From positions 1 to 49,493 of the forward strand of contig JAUWPZ010000009.1 in NCBI GenBank assembly GCA_030611315.1: DNA of 49,493 nucleotides, written 5' to 3'. The notes beneath the pieces are model-generated. The model searched no databases, was not told the origin of the DNA, and was given only the letters and a program-made list of their open reading frames with translations. The DNA is from Sedimentisphaerales bacterium (GTDB lineage Bacteria > Planctomycetota > Phycisphaerae > Sedimentisphaerales > Anaerobacaceae). Of the stretch, positions 42,982 to 49,493 are shown one piece after another; position 1 is the first letter of the stretch, and the number at the start of each line of letters is the position of its first letter. The translations under genes and the position numbers were made by a program.

Positions 42982-44589
42982 CTAAATTTTCAACTCCTTT
43001 TTCCTTTTCTGCACGGCCCTGATACCTGCTAATAAAGGCCGTGCCTTCGTAATTGTCTCCTGCCACTCGGCCTGAGCGTCAGAATCGGCGACTATGCCGC
43101 CGCCGGTTTGTGCAAAGGCCTTGTGGGCTGCGATAATAACCGTTCTTATGGCAATATTCAAGCAAACATTGCCGTCTATCCCCAAAAAGCCGATACTGCC
43201 CGTATAAACGCCCCTGGCGGTGGGCTCGGTTTCCTCGATAATCTCCATCGAGCGTATCTTCGGGGCCCCGGTTATCGAGCCGCCCGGGAACATCGCCTTG
43301 AGAATATCGCAGAACGTGATATCGTCGCGCAGCCTGCCTCCCACCGTCGCCACGGCGTGGAAAACCGTCGGATAGGTCTCGATTGTCCTCGGCTGGACCA
43401 CGTTTCTGCTGCCGGGTTTGCAAATCCTCGCTACGTCATTGCGCTCCAGGTCGATTATCATGTTCAGTTCCGCCCGCTCTTTTTCGCTCGACAGCAGCTC
43501 GTTAAAGTTTTTCGTATTGATTTGCTTTGCCTGCGGAGATTTGCTGCCCGTTTCGTCGATTCGCCGCCGTGTGCCTTTGATAGGCTTGGTTTGGATAACG
43601 CCGTCGGTGATTGTGATAAACATCTCGGGCGAAGCGCTGACGATATTAAAACGGCCGCCGTCGATATATGCCGCATAGCCGCTTGGGTTGTAACGGTTCT
43701 GCCAGTGATAAAGCTCTATCGCTTTTGCGTCGTACTCGCATTCGAATCGCTGCGAAAAGTTAATCTGATAGACTTCGCCGTCGTAGATATATCGTTTTAT
43801 TTTCTCGACCGTCCGCAGGTAATAATCTTTGTCCATATTGCAGCGAATCTGTGATAAATCTATATTCTCGAGGTCGGCCGGCGCCGGCAGCCGCGAGCGG
43901 CCCTGCTCGGATTGAGCCAGCAGCTCTTCCAGAGAAGCCAGTTTTTCGGCAGGTTTTTCAACATCGTCCGGCATCTCAAGCGCGATTAGGAAGAACACTT
44001 CTTCGGTATGGTCGTAGCAAATAACCTTGTCGTAAAAACACAGCCGAATCAACGGCATCGCAATGTCGTCTATCGTTGTTTGCTCTCCACTAAACGCGGA
44101 CGGTTCGATATATCGCCCGAGGTCGTAGCTGAAGTACCCAATCCATCCCCCACAGAAAATCCCTTTCGGCATCTTATCGGTATAAATGTCATTCTGAGCG
44201 AAGTGAAGAATCTCCTCTTTTTTGTCATTCCTGCGTAAGCAGGAATCCAGCTTATATTTATCCAGCGCTTTTTGCAGTTTTCCGAGTGGGTCTTCCTGCC
44301 CGGCCCAAAATTCGAATATCTCTTTCGGCTCGGCTGCCCAGTAGCTAAATCCGTCCGCATCGGCCTTGGCCGGATTGCCCCCTAAAATCGATACCGATTT
44401 GAGCCCGGCGAAAATATCGCTCAATGCACTCAAATCTACCGATGCGCGCACTTTCTTGTAATGCAGCCTGCACCCGATGGATTTGTCCTGTTTGGCCGTT
44501 ACAGCCTTGTCGGTCATTGCCGGCGAAGCGAAGCGGGCTTTGTTTGAAATACGCTTTTTTGCCGTTTGGTTTTGTTTCGTATCCTGCAT
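42982..44589 (-). CDS. pabB: Aminodeoxychorismate synthase component I (PabB)
   Basis: A 535-residue chorismate-binding enzyme that, with a glutamine amidotransferase, makes aminodeoxychorismate for folate. IRCNMDKDYYLRTVEKIKRYIYDGEVYQINFSQRF, PIKGTRRR, SEKERAELNMIIDLERNDVARIC and MFPGGSITGAPKIRSMEIIEE are core motifs; PIKGT points to PabB (lysine forming an adduct) rather than TrpE. Residues 113-135 (YKLDSCLRRNDKKEEILHFAQ plus a few) are encoded by a REP-like element inserted in frame before MPKGIFCGGWIGYFSYDLGR. The N-terminal ARFASPAMTDKA also looks repeat-like; the true start could be later. Translation start therefore uncertain; function likely retained, since the core is intact. Confidence 0.9.
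   Translation of the reverse strand: MQDTKQNQTAKKRISNKARFASPAMTDKAVTAKQDKSIGCRLHYKKVRASVDLSALSDIFAGLKSVSILGGNPAKADADGFSYWAAEPKEIFEFWAGQEDPLGKLQKALDKYKLDSCLRRNDKKEEILHFAQNDIYTDKMPKGIFCGGWIGYFSYDLGRYIEPSAFSGEQTTIDDIAMPLIRLCFYDKVICYDHTEEVFFLIALEMPDDVEKPAEKLASLEELLAQSEQGRSRLPAPADLENIDLSQIRCNMDKDYYLRTVEKIKRYIYDGEVYQINFSQRFECEYDAKAIELYHWQNRYNPSGYAAYIDGGRFNIVSASPEMFITITDGVIQTKPIKGTRRRIDETGSKSPQAKQINTKNFNELLSSEKERAELNMIIDLERNDVARICKPGSRNVVQPRTIETYPTVFHAVATVGGRLRDDITFCDILKAMFPGGSITGAPKIRSMEIIEETEPTARGVYTGSIGFLGIDGNVCLNIAIRTVIIAAHKAFAQTGGGIVADSDAQAEWQETITKARPLLAGIRAVQKRKKELKI
44185..44253. repeat. REP-like element inserted in frame in pabB
   Basis: On the plus strand TGTCATTCTGAGCGAAGTGA, AGAATCTCC and TGTCATTCCTGCGTAAGCAG with GAATCCAG form two typical REP words with a small hairpin (CCTGCGTAAGCAGG). 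About 69 bases, a multiple of three, so the pabB frame is kept. The same words occur between genes elsewhere in this window. Confidence 0.82.
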
Positions 44590-44612
44590 ACTCGCAGCTC
44601 ACACTCCCGGGT

Positions 44613-45296
44613 TCATTCCTGCCCGGCCTCCAGCTCGTTTATAATCTGTACGCCCGACGAAGTACCTATTCTCTGGGCCCCTGCCTCTAACATTTCAAGG
44701 GCCTGTTTGGCGGTCTTTATCCCACCGGAAGCCTTTATTTTACAGTTCGCCGCCGTTTCTTTCATCAGTTTTATATCTTCAACAGTTGCGCCGCCGGCCG
44801 GGTGAAATCCGGTGCTCGTCTTGATAAAATCGACCCCGCACCTCTCCGCGATTTCGCAGGCGAATATCTTCTGCTCACCGGTCAGCGCCGCCGATTCGAT
44901 TATCACCTTGAGCAGCACCGCGGGCCTCATCGACCGGCAGACTTTCAGCACCTCTCCAAGCTGGTTCAGCAGGTATTTCGAGTCGCCCTCGATTATCGCC
45001 GCTAAATCCGCCATCATATCAATCTCATCGGCGCCGGCGAAGATGGCGTCTTTTGCCGCGGCAACTTTTATTTTCGTCGAATCGGCGCCGAGCGGCAGAC
45101 TGACCACGCCGCCGACCTTAACTTTGCTTGTCTGCAGTTGCTCAGCCGCCAGGCCCACCCATCGGGGGTTTACGGACACTGAATAAAACCCGTACCTTTT
45201 AGCCTCTTCGCATAGCTGCTCGATTTGCTCTTCCGTAGTCGTGGCACTAAGCAGCGTATGGTCAATACAATCGGCTAATTCTGTGGGTGTCATCAA
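44613..45296 (-). CDS. deoC: Deoxyribose-phosphate aldolase
   Basis: A 227-residue class I aldolase that cleaves 2-deoxyribose-5-phosphate to acetaldehyde and glyceraldehyde-3-phosphate. IDHTLLSATTTEEQI at the start, VDFIKTSTGFHPAGGATVEDI with the Schiff-base lysine, LLKVIIESAALT with a second catalytic lysine region, and KASGGIKTAKQAL and RIGTSSG are family motifs. It is followed by pabB after 23 bases on the same strand. Length is typical. Confidence 0.96.
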   Translation of the reverse strand: MMTPTELADCIDHTLLSATTTEEQIEQLCEEAKRYGFYSVSVNPRWVGLAAEQLQTSKVKVGGVVSLPLGADSTKIKVAAAKDAIFAGADEIDMMADLAAIIEGDSKYLLNQLGEVLKVCRSMRPAVLLKVIIESAALTGEQKIFACEIAERCGVDFIKTSTGFHPAGGATVEDIKLMKETAANCKIKASGGIKTAKQALEMLEAGAQRIGTSSGVQIINELEAGQE

Positions 45297-45420
45297 AAAC
45301 TGTCTTTCCCTAAATTTTTGCTTCTTATAAGGTTTCCGGGCTTTGCCAAGTGAGCCACAAACATCATGTTAGGCGACGAGGGAACAAATTAGCATAAAAG
45401 TTCTATTTCCAAAAATACCA

Positions 45421-46053
45421 CTACTTCTTGCCCGGTACAGCCTTCCTTATTCTTACGACAGAAAATGACTTGTGATCACGAATTATTGGTGTCAGATAAT
45501 TGTTACATGATGGACAACGAGGAGCCATGATACGACCATCAGAATCCTCGAGAGCAACAACATTTAAGGCGTTTGCATATGCTTGTATCTCGTTGGCTTC
45601 CAAGATACCGGAAGCTCTATGCATTGTTGCACAAGACCAACAAACCACACCGCAATGACTACAAAGACCTGCCGTAGGGAAAATGCTCACGGCAGGGTAT
45701 TCTCCAGTCAGCGCAGAGGCTTGGATATTCCTTTTGCACTTCGAGCATACTACGATATAGAATGTGATTTTACGACGCTTGTTTCGTTTGCCTTGCACTT
45801 CTATCTGTGCCTCAGCGATTTGATCTGTTATTCCATGTGGCTCACCACATTTGTGACACTTGTCTCGCATCACGGTAATCCATGAAGTAATAACGGTTCC
45901 ACAATGCGGGCATTCCAAAGACACTTCACCTCTGTCCATCAGTTCGTGGAGCAAAGAGCCCTTTCCACACTTGGGGCAATCACCGGCGAACACATCCGGC
46001 CATAAATTGACCGTTCTCCTGCACCAAGGACATTTGTACTTTTTCTTCGTCAA
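45421..46053 (-). CDS. Cysteine-rich multi-zinc-ribbon protein, unknown function
   Basis: A 210-residue protein with eight CxxC knuckles: CPWC, CPKC, CPHC, CHKC, CSKC, CSHC, CWSC and CPSC. They probably bind several zinc ions in zinc-ribbon pairs. No catalytic motif or membrane helix is seen. The spacing suggests three or four ribbons, the first two at residues 8-27 and 50-70. It precedes hicA by 98 bases on the same strand. I do not recognise a specific family. Confidence 0.65.
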   Translation of the reverse strand: MTKKKYKCPWCRRTVNLWPDVFAGDCPKCGKGSLLHELMDRGEVSLECPHCGTVITSWITVMRDKCHKCGEPHGITDQIAEAQIEVQGKRNKRRKITFYIVVCSKCKRNIQASALTGEYPAVSIFPTAGLCSHCGVVCWSCATMHRASGILEANEIQAYANALNVVALEDSDGRIMAPRCPSCNNYLTPIIRDHKSFSVVRIRKAVPGKK

Positions 46054-46151
46054 TTATTCTCCCTTGTGGCCTAACTTGAAATAACCGGAGCGATTCGTTT
46101 ATATGAGTTTTGGGTGAGGCCTCAAGTTGTGTGTTTCTGCCATTGCCCGGT

Positions 46152-46391
46152 TTATGTCTTTCTGTAAACTGCCAAAAACTCATCTCTTGTGATTCCAGAT
46201 TGAGTGCAAATTGTCCTTAATGTAGAGGCCTTTATTTTTGGATGGTTCGGCATAGTTAATGGAGTCTTGCTTCCATCAGGGTTTTCACGTACCATTGAGA
46301 TGTGCTCTTTCTCTCTTAAGGCTTGAAACCCCAAAATTTCTAATGCCTTTACTACCTTTCGCTTAGGCGCATCGACAGGGAACTTTGCCAT
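46152..46391 (-). CDS. hicA: HicA-type toxin (mRNA interferase)
   Basis: A 79-residue protein with the HicA/YcfA pattern: VVKALEILGFQALREKEHISMVRENPDG, with the catalytic histidine expected in EKEHISM, then PLTMPNHPKIKASTLRTICTQSGITRDEFL. It would bind and cut mRNA when not neutralised. It follows the hicB gene with a one-base overlap, the B-then-A order known for a subset of such systems. Confidence 0.86.
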   Translation of the reverse strand: MAKFPVDAPKRKVVKALEILGFQALREKEHISMVRENPDGSKTPLTMPNHPKIKASTLRTICTQSGITRDEFLAVYRKT

Positions 46392-46615
46392 TAAATTTCC
46401 ACTCCAGTTTCAGCAACAAAGGCCTCAATAATTCTTGGTTCTACCTCCAGCACTTCTTTCCCAAAGGTCTCGATATGAAAACGAATCGCAGACTTCACAT
46501 CAGAAAGGGCCTCTTCATAGGTGTCTCCCTGCCCGACGACAACTCCCTTGAGCCCCAATGGATACGCTACGTAACCATCGGGATGCTTTTCTACAACGAT
46601 TTTAAACTGTCTCAT
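46391..46615 (-). CDS. hicB: HicB-type antitoxin
   Basis: A 74-residue protein with the HicB RNase-H-like fold: FKIVVEKHPDGYVAYPLGLKGVVVGQGDTYEEALSDVKSAIRFHIETFG. It has no obvious DNA-binding domain after the fold, unlike longer HicB. GAGGAG lies seven bases before ATG. Expected role: binds HicA and may repress the operon. Confidence 0.86.
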   Translation of the reverse strand: MRQFKIVVEKHPDGYVAYPLGLKGVVVGQGDTYEEALSDVKSAIRFHIETFGKEVLEVEPRIIEAFVAETGVEI

Positions 46616-46639
46616 AACAAACTCCTCATTTTCTTAGCA

Positions 46640-46652
46640 ATGCCTACGGCAT
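46640..46652. promoter_or_regulatory. Possible operator of hicBA
   Basis: ATGCC-TAC-GGCAT is a perfect 5-bp inverted repeat 25 bases upstream of hicB, near a possible -10 (TATTAT read on the minus strand near 46665). Antitoxin operons are often self-repressed through such sites. Speculative. Confidence 0.35.
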
Positions 46653-46744
46653 GGCCTATCCATAATAGACATCTTAAGATAACCGAAAAACTTCGTTTAC
46701 GCAAGGCTTTAAGTAGAGCTTCAAATGAGGCCGTGCCCTAAAAT

Positions 46745-46848
46745 ATACCCTTAAGGGTAGTAGATGTCCGCGAATAAAGCCGTAACTGGTTATTTTTAAG
46801 TTACTTACCTGCGGATAAACGGGAAAATTCAATTGAGATCAGTATAAT
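46745..46848 (+). repeat. Intergenic repeat family, copy 3 of 3 (diverged)
   Basis: Shares the order of elements with copies 1 and 2: ACCCTTAAGGGT palindrome (46747-46758), TCCGCGA, TTTTTAAGTTACTT, a GCGG part, AATTGAGATCAGTATAA. Several substitutions and a shortened GC-rich palindrome show it is older. Its right end includes the last codons and stop of the nucleotidyltransferase gene. Confidence 0.72.
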
Positions 46849-47408
46849 TTGCTGAATTCCTTCTCTATGCTTAACATCTTGACCCATCTTTTAAGATAGT
46901 CCGAATCAAGGTTTTCACTATTTAACCTGTATATACTCTCACAATCTTTAATCTGTCTTTCCGAACCGCCGGCGGATTTACTCCAGAGAAGTTTTGAAAT
47001 AATGAGGTCTTCAGGACTTATGACATATATCTCTTTGCCTTGAAAGTTTATCTTAACTCTGTTATTAAACTTTTGTATTTCATAGCTATCTTCCTTCAGT
47101 GGGATGAAGTCAATTTTGAAGCAGGTTTTATTGTGTATTATATTGAACATGCTTTTATCTAAAATGGCTTTTTTTGCCTTTTCAATGTCAATGTAAGCAT
47201 CGCCTTCAAGACTGCTTAAAAAAGAATCGATTTGTTCACCATGAATTTGAATTAGAATATCGATGTCCATTGTGGTCCTGATATGACCCCAGAACCCAAC
47301 AGCAGCGCCGCCGGTAATCATGTAGGGGACATTTGCCGACTTTAACTTCCTGCAAATCCACTCTAAGGTTTCAATGAATATATTTTTTTCATTGCCGCCT
47401 TCAGACAT
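46839..47408 (-). CDS. Predicted nucleotidyltransferase (AbiEii/MNT-like)
   Basis: A 189-residue protein of the polymerase-beta-type nucleotidyltransferase superfamily. MITGGAAVGFWGHIRTTMDIDILI carries the glycine-rich GG motif and the DID pair of metal-binding aspartates; KIDFIPL gives the third acidic residue, and ISPEDLIISKLLW is typical of AbiEii-like proteins. It may be the toxin of a two-gene pair with the overlapping small gene upstream, or an antitoxin of MNT type. The C-terminus (KLY) lies in repeat copy 3. Confidence 0.78.
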   Translation of the reverse strand: MSEGGNEKNIFIETLEWICRKLKSANVPYMITGGAAVGFWGHIRTTMDIDILIQIHGEQIDSFLSSLEGDAYIDIEKAKKAILDKSMFNIIHNKTCFKIDFIPLKEDSYEIQKFNNRVKINFQGKEIYVISPEDLIISKLLWSKSAGGSERQIKDCESIYRLNSENLDSDYLKRWVKMLSIEKEFSKLY

Positions 47409-47572
47409 TGCTCCAGCTCCTCATCGTTAATATCAGGATGTTTATATTTAAGTCCTGCTTTGAGAGCTTCAATTTGGCCGCCAATCAATTGAGCCATCAG
47501 AAAAAATCTTTCCGAAGGCCTTTTTTGCCTGAGTAAATCTAATTGCTGTATCTCTGAATCGGTTAAATACAC
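47363..47572 (-). CDS. Small partner protein of the nucleotidyltransferase
   Basis: A 69-residue helical protein (RPSERFFLMAQLIGGQIEALKAGLKYKHPDINDEELEQCLKAA is its core; ends in YSLKP). Its end overlaps the nucleotidyltransferase start by 46 bases, so the two are probably co-translated. This arrangement, small helical protein then nucleotidyltransferase, resembles toxin-antitoxin pairs of the AbiE kind. No enzymatic motif. Confidence 0.68.
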   Translation of the reverse strand: MYLTDSEIQQLDLLRQKRPSERFFLMAQLIGGQIEALKAGLKYKHPDINDEELEQCLKAAMKKIYSLKP

Positions 47573-47689
47573 AGTGGACAGCCCTTTTCAAAATAAACAT
47601 TATCACTAATTAGAACCTGTCCCAAAACCCCTGCTGTCAGCACTCTCAGTACCATAAACGGCATTTCCTTGAGGTTTTGGGATGACTTC

Positions 47690-47874
47690 TAGTTTCTGTT
47701 GCGGAAACAGCATTTGTCATTCCCGCGAAGCTTGTGCTCGCGAAAGCGGGTAGCGGGAATCCAGTTTTTTCGCTCTGGACCCCTGCTGCCTGCTTTCGCA
47801 GGCACAAGTTTACCCCCGCGAAAGCGGGGGCAGGGGTGACATTGTCGGTTTTTACTTTTCCGCAACAGAAACTA
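47690..47874. mobile_element. MITE-like element with 18-bp perfect inverted ends
   Basis: TAGTTTCTGTTGCGGAAA (47690-47707) is the exact reverse complement of 47857-47874. The 185-bp unit contains several REP-like hairpins (CATTCCCGCGAAGC, GCGAAAGCGGG, CCCCCGCGAAAGCGGGGG). It is flanked by a 10-bp direct repeat ACTAATTAGA at 47605-47614 and 47871-47880, which may be a target duplication if the unit began earlier at 47615. CCCAAAACC (47621) and GGTTTTGGG (47673) form another hairpin to the left. No protein is encoded. Confidence 0.7.
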
Positions 47875-47893
47875 ATTAGATGTTTCTCCGAGA

Positions 47894-48985
47894 TTATACT
47901 TTCTTTTCTATATAGTTTTTCTTTCTGAAGAATTCTACGGCACAATCTAAATCTGCAAAAACTTTCGTTGCCGTTTGCGTAATGAATACCGAAGGGGCCT
48001 GTTTGGCCGTCCAGATGACGTACACTTCTTTGGCGGCTTCATGAGCGTGCTGGAGTTCTCTTTCCACCCCGCTGGATATCGCGGCCCGCCCGTCGGCCAG
48101 CGTCGGAATAAAGCTGATTATCATGTCCGACTGGTCGATGAGCATAAAATCGCGGGCGTATATCTGGCTGTTAATGTCCCGTTCGATTTGCTTGACCTCA
48201 TGCAGGTCCAATCGGATTTCCCGCCCCAGCGCCGTTACCTCCACGTAGTCCAATCCCTTCCGGGCGGCTTCGGCGGCTTTGAGCGGCAGGTATGATTCTT
48301 CCAGGTCCCCGGGGTCGAAGCAGACAAACAATCCCTTCATCTGCCGGCGGAATTCGTCGATGTCTTTAATGACGTTTTCCAGGCTCTCGACGGCCGTCAT
48401 AGGAAAGCTCAAATATGCCCTTTTGATTTGCCCCTCGAAGATTAATTTGTAGAATGTCTCGGCGGTTTCCTTCTTGCTGCCGCGAGCGAGGCAATAAAAG
48501 GGAATTCTCTCGTTAATACCTTTGCACAACATTTCCGTGCTGATAATCTCTTCTTCCCTCCAGACAATCAAATCTTTCAGACTGTGTTCGGCCGAGTGCT
48601 CATCCATAAGCCGGCTATGCAGCGCGATGACGCCGTCAATCAGGCAGATATAAATATCCGCATCGAGCAGGCGCATCTGGTCGAAGTCCACCGCCGGAAA
48701 AAGCCCGTGCCGCCACCGAAAAGTTGCGTGGGTATTGACTATCAGGTTCGGCGCAGTTTCGGCTTTGGCGATAATGTCTTTGAAAATGCTGCGACGAAGT
48801 GAGCTTAGCCTTTTCAGCGATATGTCTAAGATTTTACCGGGTGGGATATCCGGCGCTTCTGCGTACATCTTATCGCCCACATTGCACAGCAGAACCTCTT
48901 TGCCCTTCTCTCCGGCGTATCGGCAGACCCGCTCGAGGTAGCTTTTCTTGTCAACGCCGACCATTCCCGTAACAACAATTTTCAT
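47894..48985 (-). CDS. P-loop nucleotide kinase-like protein fused to a nucleoside-deoxyribosyltransferase-like domain
   Basis: A 363-residue protein. The N-terminus MKIVVTGMVGVDKKSYLERVCRYAG resembles a P-loop (GxxGxxKS) of NMP-kinase type; a following stretch (LIVNTHATFRWRHGLFPAVDFDQM, LDADIYICLIDG) fits an adenylate-kinase-like fold. The C-terminal third (AYLSFPMTAVESLENV; DFMLIDQSDMIISFIP; SSGVERELQHAHEAAKEVYVIW) has the look of nucleoside 2-deoxyribosyltransferase domains (sugar-phosphate-binding D..I.F, SxGxxxEL). The role is unknown; nucleotide salvage or a regulator is possible. Start without a clear ribosome-binding site. Confidence 0.62.
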   Translation of the reverse strand: MKIVVTGMVGVDKKSYLERVCRYAGEKGKEVLLCNVGDKMYAEAPDIPPGKILDISLKRLSSLRRSIFKDIIAKAETAPNLIVNTHATFRWRHGLFPAVDFDQMRLLDADIYICLIDGVIALHSRLMDEHSAEHSLKDLIVWREEEIISTEMLCKGINERIPFYCLARGSKKETAETFYKLIFEGQIKRAYLSFPMTAVESLENVIKDIDEFRRQMKGLFVCFDPGDLEESYLPLKAAEAARKGLDYVEVTALGREIRLDLHEVKQIERDINSQIYARDFMLIDQSDMIISFIPTLADGRAAISSGVERELQHAHEAAKEVYVIWTAKQAPSVFITQTATKVFADLDCAVEFFRKKNYIEKKV

Positions 48986-48988
48986 TAT

Positions 48989-49030
48989 GTTAGACCCCAG
49001 ACATCAGACACCAGACCTCAGACTTAAGAG
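48989..49030 (-). repeat. Short-period GGTCTGATGTCT repeats, left of the S23-type gene
   Basis: On the minus strand GAGGTCTGGTGTCTGATGTCTGGGGTCTAAC repeats a GGTCTxATGTCT unit. The same unit occurs on the other side of the next gene (49426-49474). Confidence 0.6.
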
Positions 49031-49091
49031 ATAAGTATAGACTTTACTCTTTGGTCCGTATGGTCTCTTTTTTGACTGAGTTGATAAGACC

Positions 49092-49421
49092 CTATAGTGT
49101 TTTTGCTGTTTCCGTTCTTAAATCTTCCAATTTTTCGTGTTCATTGTCTTGCAAATATTCAAGCCGTTTTGCAAGGCCCAGGAGATATTCTGTCTCCGCT
49201 ATTGAGCCCTTTGCTATATGTAGAAAATGAAGGTACTCCTTTTTGTGCTCTCTGTTTGCGCCTTCAACAATGTTGGTTGGTATTGAAACTACGGCTCTCC
49301 TTAATTGGGATGTGATTCCAAACAGCTCTTCCCGGGGGAATGATTTAGTTTGACGATACACCTGAATTGCTAAATCATCGGCATGTTGCCATGCTTTTAT
49401 TTTCTTGAAATCTCTGCCCAT
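49092..49421 (-). CDS. Four-helix-bundle protein (S23/IVP family)
   Basis: A 109-residue helical protein. FKKIKAWQHADDLAIQVYRQTKSFPREELFGITSQLRRAVVSIPTNIVEGANR is the classic opening of the four-helix-bundle proteins first seen encoded by intervening sequences of 23S rRNA genes. The C-terminus is shorter than usual. It lies far from any rRNA gene seen here and is flanked on both sides by the same short-period repeat. Molecular role unknown. Confidence 0.88.
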   Translation of the reverse strand: MGRDFKKIKAWQHADDLAIQVYRQTKSFPREELFGITSQLRRAVVSIPTNIVEGANREHKKEYLHFLHIAKGSIAETEYLLGLAKRLEYLQDNEHEKLEDLRTETAKTL

Positions 49422-49425
49422 TTTT

Positions 49426-49474
49426 GGTCTTTGGTCTTATGTCTTAGGTCTAATGTCTTGGGTCTAATGTCTTT
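49426..49474 (+). repeat. Short-period GGTCTAATGTCTT repeats, right of the S23-type gene
   Basis: Units of 14 bases (GGTCTTATGTCTTA, GGTCTAATGTCTTG, GGTCTAATGTCTTT) follow in tandem up to the window end, where the next gene is not yet visible. Confidence 0.65.
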
Positions 49475-49493
49475 ACAGGTTTTTCAGCCTTTG

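Noticed and set aside
42950-43066. 39-residue N-terminal extension of the small membrane protein
   Set aside because: It would overlap the end of pabB; the ATG at 42949 has a strong GGAGGA ribosome-binding site.
43108-43854. 248-codon plus-strand frame opposite pabB
   Set aside because: Shadow of the pabB coding sequence, which has clear chorismate-binding motifs on the minus strand.
45297-45420. Possible tRNA or small RNA in the spacer before deoC
   Set aside because: No cloverleaf arms, no T-loop consensus, and no terminator-like hairpin could be found.
47646-47945. 99-codon minus-strand frame over the MITE-like element
   Set aside because: The product (PAFAGVNLCLRKQ, SFAGMTN) is the familiar translation of REP-like repeats, not a gene.

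Overview
This window looks like a chromosomal piece of a Gram-negative, probably anaerobic bacterium. The mix of genes (an LptD-like outer-membrane protein, a divergent Lol-type exporter, ExbB/ExbD pairs with a von Willebrand factor A protein, a Kor-type 2-oxoacid:ferredoxin oxidoreductase, and secreted polysaccharide-degrading enzymes) together with repeat-rich spacers suggests a member of the Planctomycetota, perhaps Phycisphaerae. This placement is inferred from gene content only; there is no rRNA gene here, and I saw no tRNA.

Layout. 0-7.2 kb (+): lptD-like gene, class II fructose-bisphosphate aldolase, S41 C-terminal processing protease. 7.2-13.8 kb (+): lysS, two LolC/E-type permeases, a LolD-type ATPase carrying an unusual membrane-spanning insertion, and a branched-chain aminotransferase, closed by a terminator shared with a convergent outer-membrane protein gene. 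15.0-20.4 kb (+): rarA, 5-formyl-THF cyclo-ligase, an LysM/L,D-transpeptidase, a VWA protein, ExbB and ExbD, apparently one operon. 20.4-29.2 kb (-): clpX, a PhoD-like phosphatase, a large helical-repeat protein followed upstream by a second ExbD, and korDABC. 29.5-32.6 kb: nagA (+) and nagB (-) converge on the remains of a galactokinase-like GHMP kinase gene. 32.8-37.4 kb: an orphan RusA-like resolvase, a heparinase II/III-type lyase, an acetyl-xylan-esterase-like hydrolase and a Tat-exported phosphoesterase. 37.4-45.3 kb (-): scpB, a Nif3-like protein, a large lipoprotein with a cysteine-deficient thioredoxin domain, pabC-like, a small membrane protein, pabB and deoC. 45.4-49.5 kb (-): an accessory stretch with an eight-knuckle zinc-ribbon protein, hicBA, a nucleotidyltransferase with an overlapping small partner, a P-loop/nucleoside-deoxyribosyltransferase-like protein and a four-helix-bundle (S23-type) protein.

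The most striking feature of the DNA is its load of small repeats. A ~110-bp intergenic repeat occurs three times (151, 30868, 46745). REP-like palindromic elements occur at six or more places, two of them inside MITE-like inverted repeats (10164-10357 and 47690-47874). Short-period (7-14 nt) degenerate repeats sit in at least ten gene spacers. Several repeats have entered genes in frame: korD (between its two iron-sulfur motifs and at its C-terminus), pabB and scpB. The most unusual protein is the LolD-type ATPase (11828-12853), in which about 108 residues with hydrophobic helices interrupt the nucleotide-binding domain just after Walker A. All assignments rest on reading the sequence by eye; no database search was run.
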